Part shown: one piece after another, positions 27,830 to 36,327 of the stretch
Numbering within the stretch: position 1 is the stretch's first letter
Layout: each line of letters opens with the position of its first letter
Source: Akkermansia muciniphila
GTDB taxonomy: Bacteria > Verrucomicrobiota > Verrucomicrobiia > Verrucomicrobiales > Akkermansiaceae
Direction of reading: 5' to 3'
DNA: 45,496 bases
Assembly: GCA_945873305.1 (NCBI GenBank)
Contig: CAMCCX010000015.1
Location: 1 to 45,496 of the forward strand
The notes under the pieces: model-generated
What the model was told of the DNA's origin: nothing
What the model saw: only the letters and a program-made list of their open reading frames with translations
The model's database searches: none
Translations under genes and position numbers: made by a program

Positions 27830-29842
27830 ATGGCCTCCTCGTTCTCTTTCGACTCTCTGAATCAAGCCCAGCGCGAAGCCGTCGGCGCTCTCGACGGCCC
27901 GGTCATGCTGCTCGCCGGCGCGGGCACCGGCAAAACCCGCACCGTCACCTGCCGGATCGCCCACATGCTGGAAAAGCGCATCGACCCGTCGGAAATCCTC
28001 GCGGTGACCTTCACCAACAAGGCCGCCAGCGAAATGCGCGAACGGATCGGCGGCATGGTTTCCAAAAAGGCCGCCACGGCCATGACGGTCTGCACCTTCC
28101 ACTCGCTCTGCGTCCGCATCCTCCGCGACGGCATCGAGAAGCTCGGCTATAAGAAAAATTTCTCCATCTGCTCCCACTCGGACCAGGTCGGCCTGATGAA
28201 ACAACTCCTCGTCCGCAAGGGCGGCTCGTCGGAAAAGGTGAAACCCGACGATGTGCTGACCGCCATTTCCAAAGGCAAGAACAAGGGCATCGATCCCCAG
28301 GACCTCGAGGACGAATATTTCGCCATGCTCGGCGTCGCCTATCAAAACGAGCTGCGCGCGCAAAACGCCGTGGATTTCGACGACCTGCTGCTGATGGGCG
28401 AGCAAATCCTCAGCAACCACGCCGACGTCCGCGAAGTGTTCCGGCGGCGATACACCCGCGTCACGGTGGACGAGTTCCAGGACACCAACGCGCTCCAGAT
28501 GCGCCTGCTCCAACAGCTCGTCGGCCCGCCGAACTATCACGTCTGCGTCGTCGGCGACGACGACCAGTCGATCTACGGCTGGCGCGGCGCGGAAGTGGCG
28601 AACATCCTCCAGTTCGAGAAATTTTTCCCCAACCCGAAGGTCATCCGGCTGGAGGAAAACTACCGCTCCACCCACGCCGTCCTCCACACCGCTAACAGCC
28701 TGATCAAGCACAACGTCGGCCGCCGCGAGAAGATCCTCCGCTCCACCCGCAAGGACGGCGATCCGGTGCGCATCGTCGCGATGCCTGGCGACGACGAGGA
28801 AGCGGAATTCATCGCCGAGGAAATCATGGCGGAGAAAGGCGCCGTCGGCCGCGAGTGGGAGGATTTCGCCATCCTGTTCCGCACGAACGGCCAGAGCCGC
28901 AAGCTCGAGCTCGCCTTCCGCGAGCGCAAGATGCCCTACCGGATGGTCGGCGCGCAGAGTTTCTACGACCGCCGGGAGGTCCGCGACGTGCTCGCCTACG
29001 CCCAGCTCCTCGCCGCGCCCGACGCCGACGTGCCGCTGCTGCGCGTGCTCAACGCGCCGAACCGCGGCATCGGCCAGTCCACCGCCGTGCTCGCCACCGA
29101 CTGGAGCCGCGAGCACCACGAATCCGTCTGGCAGGCGCTGTGCGACCCGGATTTCACCGCCCAGTTAGGAGGCAAGGCCGCCACCGCCGTGCAGGAATTC
29201 GTGGCCACCATCGCCGGCGCGAAAAACCGCATCGAGATCGCCAACGAAAACCCGGCCGACGTGCTCGACGCGTTGATCAAGGAAATCGACTACCTGCCGT
29301 GGATCGGGCGCGCCTGCAAGACCGACAGCGAGCGCCAGCAGCGCGGCGAAGGCATTTTCAGCGTCGTGGACAGCCTCCGCCAGCACCTGGCGAAAGGCCC
29401 GAAAAAGACGCTCCAGTCCTTCCTCGACCACAGCGCCCTCGCCTCCGACAAGGACGACGAGGACCTCGAGAAAAAACAAGGCGTCACCCTCATCACCCTC
29501 CACGCCTCCAAAGGCCTGGAATTCCCCATCGTCTTCCTTGTCGGCCTGGAGGAAGGATTCCTGCCCCACACCCGCAGCATCGCGGAAGGGACCAAGGACG
29601 AGGAGCGGCGGCTGTTATACGTCGGCATCACCCGCGCGCAGGACCTGCTCACCATGACCTACTGCTCCACCCGCATCAAGTGGGGCCAGGAAACCGGCTG
29701 CCAGCCTAGCAGCTTTATCGGCGAGCTCGACGACGCGCACCTGCTCCACACCACCTACGACGAGATCCTCGGCGCGGCTCCGAGCTCCGACGAGCTTGAG
29801 AATTTTTTCGGCGGGCTCAAGGGCTTGCTCGACGACATTTGA
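27830..29842 (+). CDS. UvrD/Rep-family superfamily 1 DNA helicase
   Basis: A 670-residue 3'-5' DNA helicase. Motif Q/Ia region LNQAQREAV precedes Walker A GAGTGKT; FTNKAASEM, Walker B VDEFQDTN, GDDDQSIYGWRGAE, EENYRSTHAV, LITLHASKGLEF and LLYVGITRAQ give motifs Ia-VI in order. Domain 2B is present, so it is a full-length Rep/PcrA/UvrD-type protein acting in repair or replication restart. Length (about 670) is nearest to Rep. ATG 27830 is used; a GTG two codons earlier (27824) is equally possible. It follows the polyketide operon by 80 bases but is functionally unrelated. Confidence 0.94.
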   Translation: MASSFSFDSLNQAQREAVGALDGPVMLLAGAGTGKTRTVTCRIAHMLEKRIDPSEILAVTFTNKAASEMRERIGGMVSKKAATAMTVCTFHSLCVRILRDGIEKLGYKKNFSICSHSDQVGLMKQLLVRKGGSSEKVKPDDVLTAISKGKNKGIDPQDLEDEYFAMLGVAYQNELRAQNAVDFDDLLLMGEQILSNHADVREVFRRRYTRVTVDEFQDTNALQMRLLQQLVGPPNYHVCVVGDDDQSIYGWRGAEVANILQFEKFFPNPKVIRLEENYRSTHAVLHTANSLIKHNVGRREKILRSTRKDGDPVRIVAMPGDDEEAEFIAEEIMAEKGAVGREWEDFAILFRTNGQSRKLELAFRERKMPYRMVGAQSFYDRREVRDVLAYAQLLAAPDADVPLLRVLNAPNRGIGQSTAVLATDWSREHHESVWQALCDPDFTAQLGGKAATAVQEFVATIAGAKNRIEIANENPADVLDALIKEIDYLPWIGRACKTDSERQQRGEGIFSVVDSLRQHLAKGPKKTLQSFLDHSALASDKDDEDLEKKQGVTLITLHASKGLEFPIVFLVGLEEGFLPHTRSIAEGTKDEERRLLYVGITRAQDLLTMTYCSTRIKWGQETGCQPSSFIGELDDAHLLHTTYDEILGAAPSSDELENFFGGLKGLLDDI

Positions 29843-29899
29843 GAGCGCAGATCCCGGCGCAAACGCATCATTTTCTCTTCGTGGCTTGATCTAAATGCG

Positions 29900-29916
29900 G
29901 CAGGGATGTTCCCTGC
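29900..29916. repeat. REP-like short palindrome
   Basis: GCAGGGA-TGT-TCCCTGC, a 7-bp perfect stem with a 3-base loop, 46 bases upstream of the pyruvate kinase start. No T-run follows. The stem and loop geometry match the units at 18453-18525. Confidence 0.55.
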
Positions 29917-29962
29917 TGTGGCGCGGAAAACTCAGCCCGCCCGTCACTCCGACCTCCAATCC

Positions 29963-31366
29963 ATGTCACGTAAAACAAAGATCATCATCACCCTGGGCCC
30001 TGCCACCGAAGCCGAAGAAATGATCGGCAAGCTCATCGACGCGGGCACCAACGTTTTCCGCCTCAACATGAGCCACGCCAAGCACGAGTGGGCCGCGGAA
30101 ATGACCAAGCGCGTCCGCCGCCAATCCGAAGCGCGGGACGCCCACATCGCCGTCCTCTTCGATCTCACCGGCCCGTCCATCCGCACCGGGGATTTGGACA
30201 AACCCTACAATCTGTTGGAAGGTGACATCGTCGAGTTCCGCAAGATCGGCGCCGACCAGAAGGTCCCGCTTTCCACCACCGTCAACTACGACGGGCTCAT
30301 GGGCGACGTCGCCGTGGGCAACACGCTGGTCGTGGACAACGGCGCCATGCTGATGCGCATCGACGTGGTGGAAGCCGACCGCATCCTTTGCTCTGTAAAA
30401 ACGCCGGGGTCGATGGGCTCCCGCCGCCACATCAATCTACCCGGCGTCCGCCTGAATCTCCCCGCGCTCACGGAAAAGGACCACAAGGACCTTTCGCTCG
30501 CCGTCGAGTGCGGCGCGGATTACATCGCCGGCTCCTTCGTCCGCGACTCCGCCCACGTCCGCGAATTGCGCCAGGCCATGCACGCGCTCGAGGGCGAGGC
30601 CCAAATCGTCGCCAAGGTCGAGGACCAGGAAGCCATCCGCAACATCGACGCCATCATCCTCGAGGCCGACGTCATCATGGTCGCTCGCGGCGATCTCGGC
30701 ACGGAAGTCGAGTTCGAGGAACTGCCCATCCTCCAGCGCCGCATCGTCAAGCGCTGCCACGAGCTCGGCACCCGCGTCATCGTCGCCACCCAGTTGCTAG
30801 AGTCGATGATCACCAACCCCACGCCGACCCGCGCGGAAGTCACCGACGTGATGAACGCCGCTTACGAAGAAGCAGACTGTTTGATGCTTTCCGGGGAAAC
30901 CTCGGTGGGCCGCTATCCGGAGCGCTGCGTGGAAGCGCTCGTTAGAATCGCCTCGCGCATCGAGCGTTCCGGCGGCCACGGCTTCGGCCAGAACGTGCTG
31001 CTCCGCGACGAGCGCCAGAAGACCGCCCGCGCCGCCGTCACTCTCGCGGACTCGCTGCCGGACGCGCGGCTGGTGGTGCTCACCCGCCGCGGCGTGCTGG
31101 CCAACCACGTGGCCATGCTGCGGCCGCGGACCTCGGGCTTCTACGCCTTCACGCCCACCGAGCACGTCTGCCGCAAACTCTCGCTGACCCGCGGCATCCG
31201 CGCCTTCAAGCTGCCATTCGCCTCGAACATCGAGGAAAACATCCAGCGCGTCAGCGAGCTGCTGCTGAAGGAAGACCTCGTCCGGCCGGGCACCCCGCTG
31301 GTCATTGTCTCGGACATTCTATCCGACCACTTCGCCGCGAACTCGATTTTGCTGCACCATGCGTGA
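29963..31366 (+). CDS. pyk: Pyruvate kinase
   Basis: A 467-residue glycolytic enzyme making pyruvate and ATP from phosphoenolpyruvate and ADP. It starts MSRKTKIIITLGPAT, followed by FRLNMSHA. Substrate and metal-binding blocks are FDLTGPSIRTGD, IVAKVEDQEAI (catalytic Lys), MVARGDLGTEV (Mg ligands) and VIVATQLLESMITNPTPTRAEVTDV, then MLSGETSVGRYP. The C-terminal domain is present, so it may be allosteric. The usual EAT is SGETSVG here, which is normal for the family. ATG 29963 gives the standard N-terminus. It is convergent with the Hpt gene, 14 bases away. Confidence 0.95.
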   Translation: MSRKTKIIITLGPATEAEEMIGKLIDAGTNVFRLNMSHAKHEWAAEMTKRVRRQSEARDAHIAVLFDLTGPSIRTGDLDKPYNLLEGDIVEFRKIGADQKVPLSTTVNYDGLMGDVAVGNTLVVDNGAMLMRIDVVEADRILCSVKTPGSMGSRRHINLPGVRLNLPALTEKDHKDLSLAVECGADYIAGSFVRDSAHVRELRQAMHALEGEAQIVAKVEDQEAIRNIDAIILEADVIMVARGDLGTEVEFEELPILQRRIVKRCHELGTRVIVATQLLESMITNPTPTRAEVTDVMNAAYEEADCLMLSGETSVGRYPERCVEALVRIASRIERSGGHGFGQNVLLRDERQKTARAAVTLADSLPDARLVVLTRRGVLANHVAMLRPRTSGFYAFTPTEHVCRKLSLTRGIRAFKLPFASNIEENIQRVSELLLKEDLVRPGTPLVIVSDILSDHFAANSILLHHA

Positions 31367-31380
31367 GTCGCAGGACGCGC

Positions 31381-31761
31381 TCACCCTTCTCCGCGAGCCT
31401 GGATGCCCGCCACCATCACGCGGCTGGCTTCGACCATGGTCTTGAAACGGGTGGACGCGTCGAATGCGGACGGCATCTCCCCGCTGATGGCACCGCTTTC
31501 CCATTCCGCGGCAAGCCGCGACAAACCGGTGAATCCGAGCATGGCCGCCGAGCCTTTGATTTCGTGGCACAACTCACGGAACCCGCTCGGGTTCCCAGCC
31601 GCGACGGTCTCGACGAGGCGGGCGTCGAAGCGTTTGCAGGAGTCGAGAAAGTCCTCGACCAGCTCGATCATGGCAACGCCGATGATTTCGGAAAGCTGTT
31701 GATACAAAGCCCTATCGAACAAATCAGCGGATACGGGCGATGGGAGGTCCGGGGACGGCAT
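31381..31761 (-). CDS. Stand-alone Hpt phosphotransfer protein (H-NOX module)
   Basis: A 126-residue helical protein. The phosphorylatable histidine is His66 in LCHEIKGSAAMLGF, the standard Hpt motif, with SRLAAEWE in the next helix. Hpt proteins shuttle phosphate between receiver domains of hybrid kinases and response regulators. It lies on the opposite strand to the H-NOX gene, 139 bases apart, and divergent from it, so it probably serves the hybrid kinase of that module. ATG 31761 is chosen; the longer frame to 31854 has no domain content. Its 3' end is 14 bases from the pyk stop. Confidence 0.88.
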   Translation of the reverse strand: MPSPDLPSPVSADLFDRALYQQLSEIIGVAMIELVEDFLDSCKRFDARLVETVAAGNPSGFRELCHEIKGSAAMLGFTGLSRLAAEWESGAISGEMPSAFDASTRFKTMVEASRVMVAGIQARGEG

Positions 31762-31900
31762 GAACCCACTACATTTCGCCGCAGGCCTGTCAGGCAAGCC
31801 AATTTCGGATTCAAGGTCGGAAGTCACCGCGAGCCGGCGGATCACGGCGAGCATTCCGGGAAACTTGACCCGCGGGCTCGGCCCCGCCTATATCGCGTGC

Positions 31901-32461
31901 GTGTACGGCATGGTAAACAAGGCGGTTGAGGAGTTGATCGTGTCCCGCTTCGGGGCGGACAAATGGCAGGCGGTCAAGGAAAAGGCCGGCGTCGACATCG
32001 ACGTCTTTCTCTCGAACGAAGGCTATCCGGACAAGCTGACCTACGATCTGGTGGGTGCCGCGAGCGAGGTTTTGGGACTGCCCGCGCGGGAAATCCTGAT
32101 CGCTTTCGGCGAGCACTGGGTGCTCAACACCGCCAGGCAGGGATACGGCAGCATGCTCGAAGCCAACGGCCGGACCCTCTCGGAATTCCTGATCAACCTG
32201 CCATCCTTGCACACCCGGGTGGCGATGATTTTCCCGAACCTGCAGCCCCCCCGCTTCCATTGCAGCGACGTGACCGGAGACTCGCTGGTTCTCCACTACC
32301 ATTCGCATCGCCCGGGGCTCACCGACTTCGTGGTGGGCCTGCTGCAAGGACTCGCCACTCTGTTCGAAACCCAGGCGGAAATCCAGATCACGCAGCGGAA
32401 GTCGGAAGGCGCGGATCATGACGTGTTTCTGATCCGCTGGCAGAACACGGCCGCCAGATGA
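31901..32461 (+). CDS. H-NOX heme-based nitric oxide sensor protein
   Basis: A 186-residue soluble heme sensor. With the GTG at 31901 the protein begins MYGMVNKAVEELI, the N-terminus seen in soluble guanylate cyclase-type H-NOX; the open frame runs up to 31760, antisense to Hpt. Proximal heme ligand is His104 in PSLHTRVAMIFP, and the heme-propionate motif YxSxR is Tyr133-His-Ser135-His-Arg137. Aligned with the Thermoanaerobacter H-NOX, the distal tyrosine that holds oxygen corresponds to Phe143 (DFVVGLL), so NO sensing rather than O2 binding is expected. Its stop overlaps the kinase start (ATGA at 32458-32461), showing co-translation with its signalling partner. Confidence 0.92.
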   Translation: MYGMVNKAVEELIVSRFGADKWQAVKEKAGVDIDVFLSNEGYPDKLTYDLVGAASEVLGLPAREILIAFGEHWVLNTARQGYGSMLEANGRTLSEFLINLPSLHTRVAMIFPNLQPPRFHCSDVTGDSLVLHYHSHRPGLTDFVVGLLQGLATLFETQAEIQITQRKSEGADHDVFLIRWQNTAAR

Positions 32462-35037
32462 CGCCGATGGACCCGCACCGCGAAAAACGCATGGACCTCG
32501 ACCACGAGCAATTCGTCGAGTGCTTCCCGTTTTACCTCGGCTGGGATGCAGACTTCGCGATCTCGTGCTTCGGCCCGAGCCTCGCCAAGATCTGTCAGGA
32601 CGTGCGGGTGGCGGCCCCCTTCCAGGAGTTTTTCGCGTTGCAGCGGCCAATGGCCACGATGAGTGGCGAATCGCTCAAATCCAACCGGAACTCCCTGTTT
32701 CTGTTCCGGCATCTCGCCAGCCAACGGCTCTTCCGCGGCCAGTTGATCCTTTCCGGCACGGATGATGGAGCGGGGGTGTTTCTCGCCTCTCCGTGGTTTA
32801 CCACCCCGGAAGAGGTCGCGGAAAACGGCCTGACCAGCAGCGACTTTGCGGTGCATGACCCGATCTTCGACCTGCTGCAACTCGTCCAACACCAACGGAC
32901 CGCCGTGGCGGAGCTCAAGTCCCTGGCGAGCTCGCTGACCGGAGAGCGCGCCAAACTCCGCGAGGCCAACCAGCGCCTCTTGGAACAGGAACGCGAATCC
33001 AGCAAACTCGCCCTCGTCGCCGCCCGCACCGACAACGCCGTGGTCGTCACCGATTCCCAAGGCCGCATCGAATGGGTCAACGAAGCCTTTGTCCGGCTCA
33101 CGGGCTATGGCTTGGACGAAGTCCGCGGCAAAAAACTCGGTGCCTTGTTGCAAGGGCCCAAGACCGACCCCGCGACGGTCAAACTCATCCGCGAGGCCCT
33201 CGCCGATGAACGGGGAATCCGCACTGAAATTCTCAACTACCGCAGGGATGGCAGCACCTTTTGGCTCTCGCTGGAAATCCAACCCATCCTCGACAACGAG
33301 CGCCGGTTGCTCAATTTCATGGCGGTCGAGAGGGACATCACCCGTCGGCGTGCCAATGATCGTCGGCGCGCGATCCAGCAGGATATATCAGAGGTTCTCG
33401 CTTCGGCAGGGTCGATCCGCCAGGCGGGAGCGCGCCTCGTACAAAGGCTCTGCGGACATCTTGACGGCTCGGTGGCGATGCTCTGGATGCGCAGCTCCGG
33501 CGTGGATTCGATGCGGCTGCTGGTGCTGCGGCATCGTCCTGAACAATACTTCCCGGCGTTTGTCGAAATGTCGCGAAGCATGGAAGTTCCCTGTGGCAGG
33601 TTCTTTCCCGGATTGGTCCCGCAATCCGGGAAACCCGTCTGGATCGAGGATCTCGGAGTCTTTCCGAAATGGCCGCGTTGCGAGCTCGCCGCCACCCATC
33701 GATTTCGCGGAGCCTTCGCCTTTCCGATTGTTTCCAACCATGAAATCGTCGGCGTCTTCGAGTTCTTCGGACCGGATCTTGAGGAACCCGACGAGGCCCT
33801 GTCCCAGACTTTTGCCGACGCCGGCAACCAGATGGGCCAATTCGTCGCACGCCGCAAGGCGGAAGACGACCTCCGCGAGGCCAAGGAAATCGCCGAACGA
33901 GCCAACGAGGCGAAATCGCTCTTCCTCGCGACGATGAGCCATGAAATTCGCACCCCGCTCAACGGCGTGCTCGGCTTCACCGACCTGCTGCTGGAAACCC
34001 CGCTCTCCCCGGTCCAGCACGACCACCTCAAAGCCATTCGCCACAGCGGTGACATCCTGCTTCACATCAGCAACGACGTGCTCGATTTCTCCCGGATCGA
34101 AAGCGGTGCCATCCGGATCGAAACCATCGATTTCGATCCCCGCGCCCTCGTCAACGAAACCATGGAACTCCACCTCCACCAAGCGCGGACCAAAGGCCTC
34201 GCGCTCACTTGGGAGACCATGCCCTCCGTCCCGGCACTCGTCGCCGGCGACCTGATTCGCATCCGCCAAGTGCTCATGAACCTGGTCGCCAACGCCCTCA
34301 AATTCACCCAGGCCGGCGGCGTCCACACCCGCATGTGGGCGGAAAACCAGCGGCTCGGCTTCGAGGTCAGGGACAGCGGCATCGGCTTTGATCCGGCATT
34401 GGCGGATGAGCTCTTCAAGCCGTTCCAACAGGCCGACGCCTCCACCACCCGCCGCTTCGGCGGCACGGGTCTGGGGCTCGCCATCTGCCAGCGGCTGGTA
34501 AACCTGCTTGGCGGAGAAATCCGCGCCGAGTCCGTGCCGGGAGAAGGTTCCGCATTTCGTTTCCAGGTGCCCATGGTGGCGACCGCAGGCACCGCCGCCG
34601 ATCAGTCCGCCCCTGCCGCAGAGACTCCGGAATCGATTCCGGACAAGCCGAATGGCCGTGGCCGCACCATTCTGGTGGCCGAGGACAACATCCTCAACGC
34701 CCGACTGCTGGGGATCATGCTGGGAAATCTCGGCTGCCGGGTGCTCGTCGCCACCAACGGCCGCGAGCTTCTCGAAATCCTGCGTGGAGAACCCCAATCC
34801 GCCGCCGTCTTCATGGACATCCGGATGCCGATCATGGACGGCCACGAGGCCGCGCGCCGGCTGCGCGCCGGAGAGGCCGGCCCCAGGGGCGTCACCATTC
34901 CCATCATCGCCCTGACGGCCAGCGCCCTCCCCGCCGACCGCAAGGCCGCGCTCGCCGCAGGCATGGACGGCTACTTGGCCAAACCCATCGGCTTTGCCGA
35001 CCTGACCGCTTCGCTGCGGGCTGCTGGCGTCGCCTGA
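32458..35037 (+). CDS. H-NOX-associated hybrid histidine kinase (HNOBA-PAS-GAF-HisKA-HATPase-REC)
   Basis: An 859-residue cytoplasmic kinase without membrane segments. Domains in order: HNOBA (about 15-150; FVECFPFYLGWD and a GVFLASPWFTTPEEV strand), coiled coil (~150-180), PAS (~182-300; VVVTDSQGRIEWVNEAF), GAF (~310-465), HisKA with phospho-His495 in ATMSHEIRTPLNG, HATPase (NLVANALKFT, DSGIGF, GGTGLGLAI), and a C-terminal receiver with Asp787 in FMDIRMPIMDG and a KP near the end. HNOBA is the known H-NOX-binding domain of soluble guanylate cyclases and H-NOX kinases. Predicted flow: NO-bound H-NOX tunes autophosphorylation of His495, then Asp787, then the divergent Hpt protein. No effector gene is adjacent. 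Confidence 0.93.
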   Translation: MTPMDPHREKRMDLDHEQFVECFPFYLGWDADFAISCFGPSLAKICQDVRVAAPFQEFFALQRPMATMSGESLKSNRNSLFLFRHLASQRLFRGQLILSGTDDGAGVFLASPWFTTPEEVAENGLTSSDFAVHDPIFDLLQLVQHQRTAVAELKSLASSLTGERAKLREANQRLLEQERESSKLALVAARTDNAVVVTDSQGRIEWVNEAFVRLTGYGLDEVRGKKLGALLQGPKTDPATVKLIREALADERGIRTEILNYRRDGSTFWLSLEIQPILDNERRLLNFMAVERDITRRRANDRRRAIQQDISEVLASAGSIRQAGARLVQRLCGHLDGSVAMLWMRSSGVDSMRLLVLRHRPEQYFPAFVEMSRSMEVPCGRFFPGLVPQSGKPVWIEDLGVFPKWPRCELAATHRFRGAFAFPIVSNHEIVGVFEFFGPDLEEPDEALSQTFADAGNQMGQFVARRKAEDDLREAKEIAERANEAKSLFLATMSHEIRTPLNGVLGFTDLLLETPLSPVQHDHLKAIRHSGDILLHISNDVLDFSRIESGAIRIETIDFDPRALVNETMELHLHQARTKGLALTWETMPSVPALVAGDLIRIRQVLMNLVANALKFTQAGGVHTRMWAENQRLGFEVRDSGIGFDPALADELFKPFQQADASTTRRFGGTGLGLAICQRLVNLLGGEIRAESVPGEGSAFRFQVPMVATAGTAADQSAPAAETPESIPDKPNGRGRTILVAEDNILNARLLGIMLGNLGCRVLVATNGRELLEILRGEPQSAAVFMDIRMPIMDGHEAARRLRAGEAGPRGVTIPIIALTASALPADRKAALAAGMDGYLAKPIGFADLTASLRAAGVA

Positions 35038-35142
35038 CAGCCGACCCCGGCAGGCGGCCGATGCAAAACTTGCACACTATTTCAAAACACCCGCCCAACC
35101 CCAATTGCCAGTCAGGCGCGGCGCGCACAACGGTCCCGCCCG

Positions 35143-35736
35143 ATGCCCCGCCACTTCCCTTCCTACAATCGCCACGAGCTCACATTCAAACACGAGAAAA
35201 AGCTTTTAGAACAAGAGAAAGAGCTCTGGGACTTCCTCTCGGATGAGATGGATGATCCAAACCACGACGTGGCGCCCGCCCCGCAATCGCCCGAAGACGC
35301 GGGCATCGCGCTTTCCACCACCGCCCCACTCACATCCTCCGCGGGAATTCCGGAAAGCGCGCCACCCGCCCCGCAATCCATCGCCAGCTCCGCGTCATCC
35401 GGCAAAAATCCGTGGGTCATCCGCTCCCCCCTTGAGGCATGCCGTTTCTTCGGGCCTTTGCTCAGCCTGATTGTGGCCGCGCAAATCTGCGCCTCCATCC
35501 TCATCAGCAGGCAATTGGAAGGCTCCATCACAGAAATGACTTCCACCGCTGTCGCCACAATCATTATGGCGGCCTTCCTGCTCACTGACGCCTCTCTTCT
35601 GGTTTACCTGCGAGGATGCCACTTTAAGAAATTCACCCCGTGGCTGGCGGGATTGCTGCTAGTGAGCGTGTGCATTTGCATCGGATTGGCCGCATGGAAT
35701 TCGACAATTTTCTCAACCGCACTGAAGGCGCTGTGA
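35143..35736 (+). CDS. Hypothetical membrane protein with three hydrophobic segments
   Basis: A 197-residue protein. A charged N-terminal helix (about 12-40, rich in E/K, coiled-coil-like) is followed by a Pro/Ser/Ala linker (~40-85), then three membrane segments at about 100-122, 130-155 and 165-188. I do not recognise a family. The composition change between linker and helices is what a membrane-tethered cytoplasmic helix would show. It follows the H-NOX kinase by 105 bases and could share its transcript, but no terminator decides this. Confidence 0.6.
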   Translation: MPRHFPSYNRHELTFKHEKKLLEQEKELWDFLSDEMDDPNHDVAPAPQSPEDAGIALSTTAPLTSSAGIPESAPPAPQSIASSASSGKNPWVIRSPLEACRFFGPLLSLIVAAQICASILISRQLEGSITEMTSTAVATIIMAAFLLTDASLLVYLRGCHFKKFTPWLAGLLLVSVCICIGLAAWNSTIFSTALKAL

Positions 35737-35814
35737 CGGCAAGCCAGGGACTCGGATGAACCCTCCGAATTGGAGGATCCATCCCCCCCGCAATCCTTGG
35801 CAACGGCGCTTCAA

Positions 35815-35830
35815 CCCGGTGGGCACCGGG
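35815..35830 (-). terminator. Hairpin after the PEP-CTERM gene
   Basis: CCCGGTG-GG-CACCGGG, 7-bp perfect stem, 18 bases beyond the minus-strand stop. Outer partial pairing CTTnAA/TTnAAG extends it. The T-run is poor, so terminator function is tentative. A second 5-bp hairpin, CCTCC-GAATT-GGAGG, lies at 35762-35776. Confidence 0.4.
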
Positions 35831-35847
35831 GTATTCAAGCCGCAGTC

Positions 35848-36081
35848 TCAGATCCGGCGACGAAAAAACAGCCAGCCAATCCCGAAGAGCGAGATCAGCG
35901 CCGACGAATCGGATTCCGGTACCGGAGTGAGAGTGGTGGAACCCTGATCCACTTGAACGACCTCATTCATACTGGCAGGCGGAAACGCGGAATTGCCGGC
36001 TTCAGCGACCCTGGTGGCAAACGCCGGTGACGCGAGCAGACCGCCGATAGCGGCGAACACAAAACAGATGGACCGCTTCAT
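35848..36081 (-). CDS. Very small PEP-CTERM sorting-signal protein
   Basis: A 77-residue protein: signal peptide MKRSICFVFAAIGGLLASPAFA (cleavage after AFA), a mature spacer of only about 30 residues, then the tripartite sorting signal VPESDSSALISLFGIGWLFFRRRI (VPE motif, hydrophobic helix, RRR end). PEP-CTERM tails are recognised by exosortase EpsH/XrtA-type proteins, which cut at the motif and release or attach the protein. With so little mature sequence it can hardly be an enzyme; it may be a processed peptide, a matrix component or a degenerate gene. No exosortase gene is in the window. Confidence 0.82.
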   Translation of the reverse strand: MKRSICFVFAAIGGLLASPAFATRVAEAGNSAFPPASMNEVVQVDQGSTTLTPVPESDSSALISLFGIGWLFFRRRI

Positions 36082-36327
36082 GGTTGATTGGAATCAAAAG
36101 GACCGGGATGAATTTCAGACGGGTGATGTCTGCCCTCCGGAGTCAAGGTATCAGGACGGTCCACCCACATTCACTCCGGTAATCGGGACAGTTTGCCCTG
36201 ATCGCGTAAAACCTGCATCATCGCCCGACAGCTTTGGCTGGCAAACACCCCGACACCACCCGGCCACACAGCCATCAAGATCATCAATCCCCAATGAGGC
36301 GGCCGCAGCCGGTGGCCGGTAATTTCG

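Noticed and set aside
27698-29119. 473-codon minus-strand open frame
   Set aside because: It is antisense to a complete UvrD-family helicase; Val/Ala/Leu/Asp-rich composition is the usual shadow of a high-GC gene.
33388-34845. 485-codon minus-strand open frame
   Set aside because: It is antisense to the HNOBA hybrid kinase, which has all expected motifs.
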